Part shown: positions 1 through 41,300 of the stretch, one piece after another
How positions within the stretch are numbered: position 1 is the stretch's first letter
Layout of the letters: every line of letters begins with the position of its first letter
Assembly (NCBI GenBank): GCA_035771165.1
Contig: JAWNZC010000338.1
Location: forward strand, 1,426,001-1,490,000
Origin: Paragorgia papillata
Taxonomy: Eukaryota; Cnidaria; Anthozoa; Scleralcyonacea; Coralliidae
Length of the DNA stretch: 64,000 nucleotides
Direction of reading: 5' to 3'
Program-made: the position numbers and the translations under genes
Notes under the pieces: model-generated
What the model was told of the DNA's origin: nothing
The model's input: the letters and a program-made list of their open reading frames with translations, nothing else
Database searches by the model: none

Positions 1-1
1 T

Positions 2-25072
<25,071 letters not shown>

Positions 25073-25092
25073 CATCATTAAATTAGTTTGAT

Positions 25093-25098
25093 AATAAA
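25093..25098 (+). other. Probable polyadenylation signal of RRAGA
   Basis: An AATAAA hexamer lies 21 bp after the RRAGA stop codon and is followed by a T-rich/TA stretch. The position and motif fit a poly(A) signal with a very short 3' UTR. No cleavage site can be proven from the sequence. Confidence 0.55.
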
Positions 25099-25730
25099 TA
25101 TATATATGTTGCATGTTCTCAGGAAGAGGAATCGCAACATAATAATTACTTCAAGCAACACGTCAACAGCACTTTCTCGGCGGAAACAGCGAGGCAATTT
25201 ATCACGACGACGAGTGCACACAGGAATGCATAAAACTGATTCATTTAGTTATTACTATTAATTAGGGTTTGTAACACTGAACCGTATCCCAACAATTTGA
25301 TTTTATAATTTATAGTCTTCGTATTTCACACATAATCTTAAGTTATGCCCTATATTACCAAAAAAAAATGACATCAGCGCCAAAGGATTTTTCGTCAACG
25401 CCAACGGTAATAGCGTAGTTATTTGAACGAATGGAGAATGTATTTGCGTAAAAACACACATTCGCAAACGCCAAAAATGGATCATTTAGTATTATACCCT
25501 ATTCCCCCGCATATAAGCGCACCTCGGATATAGGCGCATGCGCCTTTAAACGATCAAAATCTGCGAGTTTGATAGACATGAACAGAATACCTTTTTTTTT
25601 AATAATACACATACTTTTTACGTTAAATTACCGAACATCATCTATTACAAATTGTGGTGTCACAGCGAATTAATTCGTTCGTTAATTATACCAATACTAA
25701 AATCGTTGTACTAAAATCCAATACTCATTA

Positions 25731-26270
25731 TAAGTAATAACATGACTTGAGGGAAATTAGCGATTAAATTTCCCCGCCGCCGAGGGAAGATTTGTGAACT
25801 TTTACAAATCTTCCCGAGACAAAGGGGAAATTTAATCGCTAATTTCCCGAAAAGTCATGTTATTAGTTTGTAATATTATGATCGCCGAGGAAAACTTTGA
25901 GAATCCTACCGACAGGAAATTTACACGGTTGATCAGAGGAGTTGCATCTAATTTTCCCGTGCATGTTGATGAGGGAAAATATATGCAAGTGGGAAATTTA
26001 GAAGAAGACAAAATATTTCTTTGTCTTCTAATTTTCCCTCATCAACATGCACGGGGAAATTAGAAGAAGACAAAGGATTTCTTTGTCTTCTAATTTTCCC
26101 TCATCAACATGCACGGGAAAATTAGATGCAACTTCTCTGATCAACCGTGTAAATTTCCTGTCGGTAAGATTCTCAAAGTTTTCCTCGGCGATCATAATAT
26201 TACAAACTAATAACATGACTTTTCGGGAAATTAGTGATTAAATTTCCCTCAAGTCATGTTATTACTTATA
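25731..26270. mobile_element. Large foldback, AACATGACTTGAGGGAAATT family, copy 1
   Basis: A near-perfect palindrome of about 540 bp: TAAGTAATAACATGACTTGA at the left, its inverse at the right, inner arms with ATCGCCGAGGAAAACTTTG and TTTTCCCGTGCATGTTGATG. The apparent open frames here are the same arm read from each side and are not genes. Copy 2 is at 30112-30610. Confidence 0.8.
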
Positions 26271-26363
26271 ATTATTGCTTTTGATTTATTCTTCTAAGGT
26301 ATTCTTTTTTAACACACTCCGATTGACATTTTGCACTATTAAAAGGGGGTGCGCCCATTCTCG

Positions 26364-26393
26364 TACCCAGACCCACGCGCGTGGGTCTGGGTA
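26364..26393. repeat. Perfect 30-bp palindrome
   Basis: TACCCAGACCCACGC followed directly by its exact reverse complement, with no loop. It is preceded by TCTCG, so it resembles two CTCGTACCCAG termini of the MULE-like family fused end to end. Confidence 0.85.
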
Positions 26394-26529
26394 TGGGAAT
26401 CAGGTGCGCCTATATGCGAATTGTTATAGGCGCATGCGCCTATAAACGACCCTTTTTACAACGAAGATTATGGGAAAATCTTGAATTTTCGTTCATAGGC
26501 GCATGCGCTTATATGCGGGAGAACAGGGT

Positions 26530-26695
26530 ATGACAAGTTGTACATACATGTAGTGCATAATTGTGTTACGTTTGCGAGCTTGATGTAATTAAGACGTTCG
26601 GTAGATGTTCGTCACCTCAATTACTAGAAAAGATTTCTGAGCCCCAGACTGGGTTCGAGTCTACAATCTTCTATTGACCGGTTAGAGCTTAGATT
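26530..26695 (-). repeat. tRNA-derived SINE relic
   Basis: CGTTTGCGAGCTTGATGTAAT, GACGTTCGGTAGATGTTCG and GGGTTCGAGTCTACAA, with CCGGTTAGAGC, correspond to the SINE at 4318, inverted and decayed. Confidence 0.6.
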
Positions 26696-28770
26696 AACTT
26701 ACAAATGAACCTTTCATGAAACCTTGTTTGTATCCCATACAAAACGTTAAATTATTCTCCATTCGCTCAAATGACTACCCTTTTGGCACGGGTGAAAAGT
26801 CCTTTGGCGCTAATGAATTATTCTTTTCTGCATAATAATTAGGGCAATGGGTGTAATCGTAGTTGATAGAACATATAAATGGTTGGAAGCTCCATTTCAA
26901 CATGAAGTAATGGTCATGTTGAAAGAAAGTGAAGTTTATATGGAAGTAAATTATATGGATACGTGACGACGAAGTGCCCAACACGTGACGATGAAGACCT
27001 AGGCTGATTTTATGTCACGAAAATCTTATTACGACTGTTTGAGAAATACAAAATCACATAATGAAGCAAAATTGGGTTTGCTTTTCTATAGGTTGGCACA
27101 TGGCTTAAAATCAGCCTGATAACTGGGCCAGACCGCCTCATATGAACAGCCCCTAAGGGGCCGGGCTAATTTTATGACTCGAATATCTTTCTGTGACCGC
27201 AAAAAAGAATTAGAATATCACTATTCTCAAGGGAATCGAGAACAATCCGTTTTAATTTCAAACAATACGAAAACGGTCGGAAACGTTACCGTGTGCACAT
27301 AGTCTAATTAAACCGATCGTTGGCTATTGAATGCTTCATTATACAGAAAGTACAATACCCTGAAGTTGCACAAATTTCCATAAACTTGAACAAAAACATA
27401 GAACAATGACTTTGGACGAGCTTCAAACCATGTATAAGTTCTATTATTAACTATGAAAAGTGCTGCCGTATTCTGTTTCCACGGCAAAAGCTCGCAGATA
27501 CTTATTGCAACTTGTTGTCGCTTCAGATTTACGGCATTTTCTTACCAGTGTTACTGAGATCTTGTGGCCGTTTATAGGAGTTTAGAGGGGACAAGTTGGC
27601 AGGACGTGATGTTTCTCACCCCAAGTTTATACGAGAATGATCCTATACATAGGACAATTCTTGGTTTGCACTTGTCTTCATAGCGGCCATGTTGGAGGAA
27701 CTTTAACAAAAGAATCTCATTAGCAGCTATTGTATTTGGAGTATGTTTTCCTCCAATATGGCCGCCGTTTCTTTGTCTTTCAAGCCTCAAGGGATTGATT
27801 GCAAACCACCAATATGCCTATTTACTAATAGCGGTGCCATTTTGAATTCGTAATTGCATTGTTGACTATAGAAATGGCTCTTTAGGAATCCCTCGAGATT
27901 TAATTTTGGCTTGTTTGTCGAAGTTGTTTTTAACCGGCTCAGGCTAGACCACGATGCATTGCAAATTCAAGATGGCGCCGCTACAGAGTACCGGAGTAGG
28001 AGATAAAATATGGCTTATTAAGTTAAGACTGCTGTCCTTTGATTAGACACAATTTGTATGGAATAAACAGGGATAAGCACTGGAAACGGTAATTTATCGT
28101 TCATCTTAGTTTGGCGTCATAAATTGCCCGTACCGAGAAAGACGGCGTCTTGTACATTTAACCACAATCCTTTGCGCACATTAAATATTGTTTCTTGTGG
28201 CATAATAGGAAGATAGAGTTTTAAAAGGGTAAACTTTGGTAGGAATGAAGTTGATGCATATTTAATCCATTTTAGCATGATAAATAATATTTAGTTGTTA
28301 TTTGAGCTGATTTGATGTCGCAAAGCATTACGGTTAAACGTACCGCCGTCATCTTTTTCGGTACCGTCAATTGCGCACGCGACCTGATTTTCGTGACAAC
28401 TTTACCCTCGATAAGTTGTGCTATATAGCTTGTACGGCACAAATTCACTTTACGAGGTAAAAGATGGTCGTGGACATGGCGTATACATGATCACTCATGC
28501 GGACGCATCCGAGATAGTGTTCACAATGCTCCGCCAAGGAAGGTTTTGAACCACAATCAGTGACAAAATACCTTGGGACACTGTGCTTGCAGGTTAACTT
28601 AATATATTTTACATTTTTTCTCGTGATAAAGTTTGTCCCTCCCTCCCCCTCCCTTTACAATGTTGACTAAGAAATAAGGGACGCTGTGAACGTGAAAATG
28701 AGCATTAAATAGTCGCCAACATTGAACAGGGGGGCTGGGGGAACATAAACTGGAAAATGTTGCTTTCTAA

Positions 28771-28880
28771 GACCCCGTTTACACTAGAGCAAAAGTTTCT
28801 GGATTCACATTGTTTTTTATTTCCGTGAGGATGAAAAACAATGTGAATCCGGATACTTTTGCTCTAGTGTAAACGCAGTC
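28771..28880. mobile_element. Foldback MITE, GACYSCGTTTACA family, TAA duplication
   Basis: GACCCCGTTTACACTAGAGC and the inverse GCTCTAGTGTAAACGCAGTC bound the element, with TAA at 28768-28770 and 28881-28883. Inner arms pair across AATGTGAATCC. A larger relative is at 54473-55757. Confidence 0.8.
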
Positions 28881-29143
28881 TAAGTTGACGTGTCCCAACA
28901 CTTTTGTCAATGATTACAGTTGGTTGGTGTCCATAGCAACACAGTCAATGTAGTTGATTGGCCTTCTTCCTTTGGACGGACATGGCATCTCAGAGATGAT
29001 TTGATCGTTTGCTCGGTAGGAGTGGCCTGCAATTAAATTTGGCTCTTCGCTGAGCAACAATGGTTGACATTGGTGGAATACGCGAACATATATTTCAGCT
29101 TTGGTTTTGTGATCACGCCATATGTATTGTGTATATAAGTATG

Positions 29144-29305
29144 GATCGTTTTCACTCACGTGATCGGTGGACCGATGGGGGTGGTAAAACAATACGAAAT
29201 ATTTGAATAAGAATAGCGCTGTACACTAATGGTACACCAATATGGCCGCCACTTCATTGTTTCGGTACACCAATATGGCCGGCGTGACGTCGGGTGAAAA
29301 CGATC
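29144..29305. mobile_element. MITE, GTTTTCACTC termini, copy 1
   Basis: GATCGTTTTCACTCACGTGA and GGTGAAAACGATC are inverted ends. Inside are two CACCAATATGGCCG blocks and GTGACGTC. Copy 2 at 31926-32058 has the same order. Confidence 0.7.
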
Positions 29306-30111
29306 TCTAGGATAAAGCATGAGCGGCCGATCTGTATGGGGATTTACAAGGCGAGCCGCAGTTATCGTGCTTGTGAAATGAAACAATAGAATGAAGCTAA
29401 TTAGTATTCATAACTTTTGATAAAGATCACCAAGAAGGCTAATTAGTACTCTTAACTTTTGATACCGATCACTTTGTCCAAAAGATGATCTTTATGTGGG
29501 TTTACAGACGTATATACATGTGACTTGAATGCTACGTTTTGATTGCCGCTTTTAACCTCATTAATTATTCATGAATTTCACAAGTAAGGGTTATTGAACC
29601 GACCTAGGTCAGTAGTTATAAACCGAAGGCGTAGTTATACCGGACTTTCAGACCGACTTTAAAGCGTTAGGGGGTGTCACCTCCCCCTACACACATCCAT
29701 GACGTGCGCCCCTGACTTCAAGCTCAAAACACTATACAGCTGTCTATACTAATTAAAGTAACATATAAGCTTATGGTGGTGTAAGGTAGCTAGCAGTCGA
29801 TTACGCCACTGATCGAAATTGCAACCAATACAGTCGCAAAATACTACCTGGATTTTTTTATACTGAGGTTTTTAGTCAGTCGCATTCCACTAGCTAGCAG
29901 TAATGAAAGACATGGTTGAAATATATTTATTTATTTTGCCACAAGAGAGTATCGAAAAGTAGATAAGGTAATAATATTACAAGCAATTAATAACACAACA
30001 AACAAAAGTTAAGAACTTTAGCAAAAGGATAAGAAGTGGCAGGGTTCTCGCAACAGCTTACGCCAATTACTGCGGTCTCAGATTAGAAGAAAAATATAAT
30101 AATAATAATTA

Positions 30112-30610
30112 TAACATGACTTGAGGGAAATTAGCAATTAAATTTCCCCGCCGCCGAGGGAAGGTTTGTGAAAGTACGAGGGCCGCAGGCCCGAGGAGTT
30201 TTACAAATCTTCCCGAGGCAAAGGGGAAATTTAATCGCTAATTTCCCGAAAAGTCATGTTATTAGTTTGTAATATTATGATCGCCGAGGAAAACTTTGAG
30301 AATCTTACCGACAGGAAATTTACACGGTTGATCAGAGAAGTTGCATCTAATTTTCCCGTGCATGTTGATGAGGGAAAATATATGCAAGCGGGAAATTTAG
30401 AAGAAGACAAAAGATTTCTTTGTCTTCTAATTTTCCCTCATCAACATGCACGGGAAAATTAAGGATTTCTTTGTCTTCTAATTTTCCCTCATCAACATGC
30501 ACGGGAAAATTAGAAGACAAAGGATAAATTTCCCTCTTTCATGAACGATGAGGGAAATACGAGGTTTACATTCCCTTGGAGAACAAAAGAATCCGAGGCG
30601 ATCATCGTAT
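30112..30610. mobile_element. Large foldback, AACATGACTTGAGGGAAATT family, copy 2
   Basis: Matches copy 1 through GGGAAATTAGCAATTAAATT, CGAGGAAAACTTTGAG and three GGGAAAATTA(G) blocks. The right arm ends instead in GATGAGGGAAATACGAGG and GCGATCATCG and meets the LINE tail at about 30610. Confidence 0.75.
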
Positions 30611-31080
30611 TATAATAATAATAATAATAGTAGAAATTTGTTCTAGCTAAATACAACAGTGAAGGACCCCAGATAAGCCCCGAGCTGAGTTGCATTTTGT
30701 GCATATTGATCTCCACGTCCTTGGATCATCTGGTTCGTAGAGCTCGCCCACCGCTGTCTGGTAGTATGACAGCCGCCCGCTTTTGAATTCGGAGAACGTG
30801 GCTCCTTGTAGCCGCATTTCAACTGGTAGAACGTTCCATGTTCTACACGCTCTCATAAAAAAGGAACGCTGAAAAGTCAGTGTTCTACATTTTCGCGGGC
30901 GAAAATGAATGAGATTGGCAGTCGAGCTGGATCTTGTTGATCTTACTGGTATGTATGGTGTTTGTATGGTTTCAGGATCAATATTTGTCAGTCCGTTAAT
31001 AGTTTTAAAAAAGAAGATGATGTCGAGGTATTCATGCCAGTAGGTGAGCGGAAGTAAGTTCAGCGATAACAGACGTTGTT
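30611..31080 (-). mobile_element. Non-LTR retrotransposon 3' end (CR1/L2-like), 5' truncated
   Basis: On the minus strand an open frame from about 31080 to the stop at 30647 reads LTYWHEYLDIIFFFKTING, then RTLTFQRSFFMRACRTWNVL, FKSGRLSYY and DDPRTWRSICTKCN. This is the conserved C-terminal region found after the reverse transcriptase in CR1/L2-type LINEs. It is followed by a tail of ATT repeats (30611-30635), as expected for this group. No stop interrupts the frame, so the copy is fairly young. Confidence 0.8.
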
Positions 31081-31774
31081 TATAGGATGTTTATATATAT
31101 CCCATTGATCATGATTTGAAGATACACTTTGATCTTAACATATCAGATCATTATGGTTTTGACAGATAATCCAAGGCCCTAATTCTCCAAGCAACGATAT
31201 AACTGCACACTGACAGAGGAATTAAAAACAGGCAAACAGAACCCAAACAGTGAAGGCTATTACAGATCCAGTGAAGCAGGTTACGTATTTAAGTGGGCCT
31301 CACCCCAACTCAAACCGCAACGATAAGAATTGGTGTATATTGGATAGGCCTACATAAAGTGACTAAAGCACAAGTATCATTTGGACATGAATTTATAACC
31401 CGAGTACATGTTCCACTGGATCTGAAATACCTTTCACCGAAGCAAACATCTTCTTCAACCTACGTCATCAAAATGAGATATCGAGAGTTATTAAGTAATC
31501 AGCAAGGAGTATGGGAACGAATTGACATTGTGATTAGTTTACTTATAGCTAATCAGAAAACTCGTTCATATTATTATTAGGTCTTTGTCAGGCGGAAATA
31601 GAAAAATATAATTTGTTGACATGAATAATAAACGAAAAATATTTAACGCTCTACCATGGACTTGTCCTGTAAGCATTTAGCAAGAAAGAAATTTACTAAA
31701 GTTTTACAAGCATATATCTAATAGTCCATAGACAATACAGATGACATTGTCTTCTGGATTGTCTATGATCTAAT

Positions 31775-31843
31775 CAATCTCGTCCCCAGGGCCTGCGTTC
31801 TCCTTGACCAGTCCCTGAACACAGGGCTCTGGAGGTGAAATTG
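31775..31843. mobile_element. Very short MULE-like foldback (69 bp)
   Basis: CAATCTCGTCCCCAGGGCCTG at the left and AGGGCTCTGGAGGTGAAATTG at the right match the termini of the 9-10 bp-TSD family. The flanks TGATCTAAT and ATATCTAAC are a possible decayed 9-bp duplication. Confidence 0.55.
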
Positions 31844-31925
31844 ATATCTAACGTGCTTCTTTACCGTAATCAAAGCTAATAAATAAATTATAAAATCAAT
31901 TTATAAAATGACAAGCCAATGGACA

Positions 31926-32058
31926 GTTTTCACTCACGTGATCGGTGGCCCTGTTAGGAATAGTTAAATTCCCATAGGATAAAGATTGTGCACCAATATG
32001 GCCGCCATTTCATTGTTTCTGTGCAACAATATGGCCGCCGTGACGTCAGATGAAAACC
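31926..32058. mobile_element. MITE, GTTTTCACTC termini, copy 2
   Basis: GTTTTCACTCACGTGATCGG at the left and GTCAGATGAAAAC at the right, with two CAATATGGCCGCC blocks and a perfect TGACGTCA. Confidence 0.7.
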
Positions 32059-32336
32059 AAGAATACTAAGTGCTGTTTTCGCCGACCATCTGGCATTGAG
32101 GTAAAATGCCCAGGATTCGAGGTTACGATACGATATGGTCAGTACAGAACTAAGGGGGCGGTACGTGATACTTAGTTACATTGTGTTACTGAACCTCTGC
32201 TAATAATTCAAAATGACACTCACAAAAAAGCACACGAGTTATTTTGGACATATCATGCATAAACCTATAAACGTAGCGCCAACCACCATAGTTATTCCTT
32301 CCCAATTACCGCCTAGTATCCCACATAATTCCTACG

Positions 32337-32752
32337 AGCGCTGTTTACATGAAGCGGATTGACAGTCCAATCGGAGTGAAGTCAATCCAGGCACATGTTT
32401 ACATGGAGAATCCGCTCTGCTTGGAACATTGTTTTCGGTTTTGGAAGACTATTTTCTGTGCTTCCGTCGCTTCCGTCAATGTCTGCCATTTAGTACGACA
32501 CACCAACTTCACATGCGTATCATTCAAGTCATTTTCAAGTCAAACGGTCGTGTTAACATGAATCTGATTGGAGACATTCAAGTCGATCCTTGCTTGAATC
32601 TCAAGTCAATCCACTCCACTGCGTGGATTGACTTCAGCTATCCGTTTCGATCAGATCGAAAACTTTCAATCTTCTTCATGTAAACACAACACGGGGAAAC
32701 AACATGTGCGATTTGACTTGAACACTCAATCCCCTTCATGTAAACAGGGCCT
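32337..32752. mobile_element. Foldback-type element with TTTACATGAAG ends
   Basis: CTGTTTACATGAAG..GATTGA and TCAATCCCCTTCATGTAAACAG are inverted ends. Internal AAGTCAATCCA and TGGATTGACTTCA blocks pair. No clear target duplication and no gene. Confidence 0.6.
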
Positions 32753-33854
32753 AGCAATCGGTAAAAACATTTACGGTACCGGGAACGGGGGGGGGGGGTT
32801 AAAGGAATCGCCGATGCACTCACAAGGGTTCAACAAACGTTAACATTGTTTACCCGACGTTAAAATTAGTCTAAATAAAGTTCAGAATTAAATAACTGAG
32901 AGTTCACTTTACAAGAAAAAAATTAGTGACAGATTGGTAAAATTCATACCGTCATTAAAGTTCGATAATAAGGCTCGAACTAGATTTGTTGAAATGATTT
33001 TTATGCATGGGGTTATTTTCCAAAGGGTTTGTATTCGAAGGAACTTATTGAAGAGAATTTTACGCTTCAAAATACATGTAATTTATGTATGCAGAACCCT
33101 AGTATACATCCATGTACAATTGTACTGTATAAAGTGAAGTCTATTTTCGAAGAGATGTGATCTTGGGGGGATGCGAGTGTGTTATTTTTGGGGCAGTTAT
33201 TATTGGAAGCATACGGGACTTTTAAAATTGCCATTAACCTTTTCTAGGAAAGTCATCTGTGTTTACATCAAGTTTCGAAACATTGCTTTAATCTTCAAGG
33301 TTTGTTTGGACGTGTTGAATCGATTTGAATTTTACTCTCCGTTCCACAATTTGATCAAATGGCCTAATGTTACGCTATTTTTAATTAAAATTTGTTATTT
33401 TCATACTCAAATTCTGAGCTGCAAACTTCAACATTCAAGCAGTACATCGATTCACAAGACCAAGTTTCCCCACAAATTGGTCTAAACTTGATTTCTGCGG
33501 TCCAACAGAACTGATCAAAATGTCATTTGCAAACCGTTTCAATCTCGCTCAAATATAACTATCCATGCATGCAGACTTTATGTGTCAAAAACTACTGACA
33601 GTATATACTTTTGTCTTTTTTATATCTTTCAAAACCGTTATTGCGAGGTTTTAAAAATAGCGTAACATAGCCCATTTAAACCAAGTTATAAGTCCGTCAT
33701 GTCTAGGGAAATCTGGTCCACTTGTGCCGTAGAAGCGATATAACGAAGAAGTCAGCCAAAACACAGTTCTTTACTGTACTGTAGTGTAGTGACTTGGCGT
33801 TGGAATAGTCCACTGAAGTTCTATATTATATGTATATGTATAGTGTAGTGTAGG

Positions 33855-33860
33855 TTTATT
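33855..33860 (-). other. Probable polyadenylation signal of POLR2H
   Basis: Read on the minus strand this is AATAAA, about 36 bp beyond the POLR2H stop codon. It is a reasonable poly(A) signal by position. Confidence 0.5.
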
Positions 33861-33895
33861 CGAGTAATGACCTGGTATATAGGTCTATTGAAGTG

Positions 33896-38346
<4,451 letters not shown>

Positions 38347-41300
38347 ATGGAAGCTGAACAAGAACGTTCGGTTAAGGCTCATCGCGAGCGTAAATCTGGT
38401 CCAAAAGCGGATAGAAAGAAGAAACGAAAACAATCTAACGATGGAGCAAGCGGTAATAAAAACCCAAAGGCCTTTACTTTTCAGTCGTCTGTACGTGCTG
38501 CACGTCAATTTCGGCGAAAACTTGACGTCGAGACGAAGAAACATCACGTTCCATTAGTCGATCGAACTCCGGTAGAGCCTCCACCATTTGTTGTGGCGGT
38601 GATAGGACCTCCGAAAGTTGGTAAAACTACACTTATTAGTTCACTGCTAAAGAACTTTACGCGGCAAAATCTGACGAGTATCAAAGGACCAGTCACTATA
38701 GTATCAGGTGAGTTTTGTATCAATAGACATAATTGCAATCGATAACCGATATAAATTGATATTAATCAATGGCAGTCAATAGTTCTAGTAATGAATGTTG
38801 ACTAACTGATTGATTTTGGTAATCAATGAAGCCAGAAGATTTTGTGATTAATATATCGATACATGTATTGATTATCAGTAGACTACTATTTTAATTGATG
38901 AACTTATCATGTTCAATTGGTATTGATTGCTATTTGTGAATAGGTTTTCCTGCTCTGGTATATTATGAAACTCAGCACAAAACGGCAAATAATTATGCTG
39001 TACGATCAGTACCCGAGTACCGTCAAGAGGGGGGTAGGCAGGGTACTTACCCTGGGGCCTGGGCCCAGAAGGGGCCCGCTAAAAATTCAGTCTATGAAGA
39101 TATATCATATATTATAATAATTATCAAAAACTTACCACTGGGGCCCAGTAAAACCTTGGTAAAAATATCAGAGGGGGCCCGCACGCAAATTATGACCCAG
39201 GGCCCATTCTGGCTCTCAACAGCCCTGTGTACGATACAACCAATCACCACTCTCTATTCTATTAATTTACTTCCAAAACGATTTCGAACTCCATTCACAC
39301 TGGAGCTGAAATAGCACAAAAACGTATCCAATAAAAGATGTACGTCTTTTGAGATTGAAGTGGCGCTCCAACACAGAAATTGTGCTGAAAAAGTGCTCAA
39401 AACAGAAAGTCCACGCTGGTCCCAGAGCTTCTACAGTATACCACCCACTCTCCCAAAAAGCTGAAAGTGGTGAGAGAACCTCTGGTTGAAGATGCCTTTT
39501 CTTTGATCACTCTGAGCCAATGAAGTTGCCAGGGACAGATCTTGACCCCAATTTCTGATTGATCTGTTAGGGGGGGGGGGGGGGGGGGGAGGGATAAATC
39601 TGTTAGGCAAGACTGTTTTAATTGGTTGCACTTTAATTAGATTATTACAACATGAAAGTGAGATTGGTGGTGTCTTCAACCAGAGGTTGTCTCACCACTT
39701 TTAGCATTTGGGGGAAGTGGGAGGGGGGAGTAATGTATAACCTATGGGATCATCTAGTAAACACAGTCTAGAACATGCATGTACATATAGTAATTTCGGG
39801 AATAGAACAGCAACCCATCAGAGTTTTATCCCTCTCCTTTCTTCCATGCAGGCTTCTTCTTATTAGGCAGCATATGCAAATTAAGGTATAATTTTCAGTG
39901 CTTTCAATGAATAAAATACGCCAGCGCGATGGATCGCGCTCGCCAGAGCAGATTTCACAACTGGGCAGCGCGATTTCGTTTTTCTTGGGGAACAGCGCCG
40001 GTTTATGTTGATGACTTCCTGTTACATTTCCTGGGTCAATTTTAACAGTCTATTATCATAAAAATGAACTTCAAACCAATGTTTTAAGTGTCATTTGTGG
40101 TTTTCATCTGCACAACTAGCATAAAGTTTGAGATTTTGTAGTGTTTATCCCGATATTGCCGCGCCGGAACATGCGGCGGACGTCCCCGTGAGCAAACGAA
40201 CGCTATTTTGCATTTTCGCCGATTTCAGCTAGTCTTTTAATAATACGAATATCAATTAAACAATATGCAGCAAGACAATACAGTACGTCACTGGAGAGTG
40301 CAGTTAACCTGCCACTAGAAACAAACTAAAAATATTTAATATCTAAACCCGTTAATTTAATAAAACCAAGAACAATTTATCTCCCTGTGATGCCATAATT
40401 CGTAAATATGCGTGCATAAAGTTGTTCAAAACCACGCCGCCGGTTTATTGATTTGTTTTTATAAGCTAGACTGTATACTCCTGCACAGAGTAAACAAGAG
40501 ATATTCCATTATTTTCATATTATATACAACTGAGCATTTATTTACTCCATTTCTAGGCAGTGGAAGATAATCTGCGAGCGCATTTTATGACAAATTACTT
40601 ATCTGCCTGCGCGATCAATCGCGCTGGCAGAACGAACTTGGGAGCGTGTGGGCGAGCGCGAGCGCGATTGCGCTCGCCTCATTGAAAGCACTGATTTTCA
40701 GAGACATATGTTACAGTGCCATCCACGATTCAAAATTAAAAAAGAATTAATGCTCTTTTACCTGTTTAGTGTAGCACACAGAAATACAGAAGGAGCAAAA
40801 CTCTTCTCTTCTCTCCAAAAGTGTAGAGTCTCAGGCGTCTGAAGCCCTTCATTGATTCTCCCCCATACTCAATACCTAGCTGCTTCTCTTTTGCATACTA
40901 TTTGGTTGCATGTGTCCTCCAATTTCTTTAAGTTCAAATTACTCTAGCCTAGCATTCAGTAAAGCATGCATGACATACATTTGCATAGTACAGAAAGCAT
41001 TTCAAATTAATATACTGTACATTGCCATTTACCTACAGTAATTTACCTACAGTAAATGTATGTATTTGTAGTTGAATCACTAAGCTCCAAGCAATTTCAA
41101 CAATCTTCTTTTTTGGCCGCTAAGCTTGAGTCACTTCGAGTTGTTCAAGGTTTGCTTACAGTGCTCTGTAATATACCGTAGTGACATGGTGTTTTGGATA
41201 GAACAAAGTGAAAGGATGGTAAATAAGTAAATCTTTTCTTAAACTCTACAGCTCCTTTTGTGTGTGGATAAATTTCCATGCGTTGGATGAGTCGACACAT

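Larger units (their letters stand above)
25497..26528. mobile_element. TIR element, CCCTATTCCCCCGCATATAAG termini, TA-flanked
   Basis: The left end CCCTATTCCCCCGCATATAA is mirrored by TTATATGCGGGAGAACAGGG, with TA outside each. GGCGCATGCGCC palindromes occur near both ends and again at 26428. It is interrupted by the foldback at 25731-26270. Confidence 0.7.
25377..26810. mobile_element. Outer layer of a multiply nested inverted-repeat structure
   Basis: GCGCCAAAGGATTTTTC at 25377 and its inverse GAAAAGTCCTTTGGCGC at 26794-26810 are joined by further matched blocks (TTTGAACGAATGGAGAAT with ATTCTCCATTCGCTCAAA). They enclose the element at 25497-26528 and a SINE relic. The ends are diverged, so this is the oldest layer. 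Confidence 0.6.
25073..33895. other. Intergenic region between converging RRAGA and POLR2H, no host gene seen
   Basis: I find no spliced homologue of any known protein on either strand. The space holds nested foldbacks (25377-26810, 30112-30610), MITEs (28771, 29144, 31775, 31926, 32337), a LINE tail (30647-31080) and dispersed repeats. Stretches 26960-27310, 27440-28760, 29310-30100, 31090-31770 and 32760-33895 show only unremarkable AT-rich sequence to my eye. Confidence 0.6.

Noticed and set aside
25857..26216. Repeated small frame starting MLLVCNIMIAEENFEN, also at 30256
   Set aside because: The same foldback arm read from both sides in two copies. The frame is not preserved beyond the arm, and the sequence is explained by palindrome structure.
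33171..33485. 104-codon frame in intergenic DNA
   Set aside because: Composition matches the surrounding AT-rich DNA, with no recognisable motif and no splice or promoter context.
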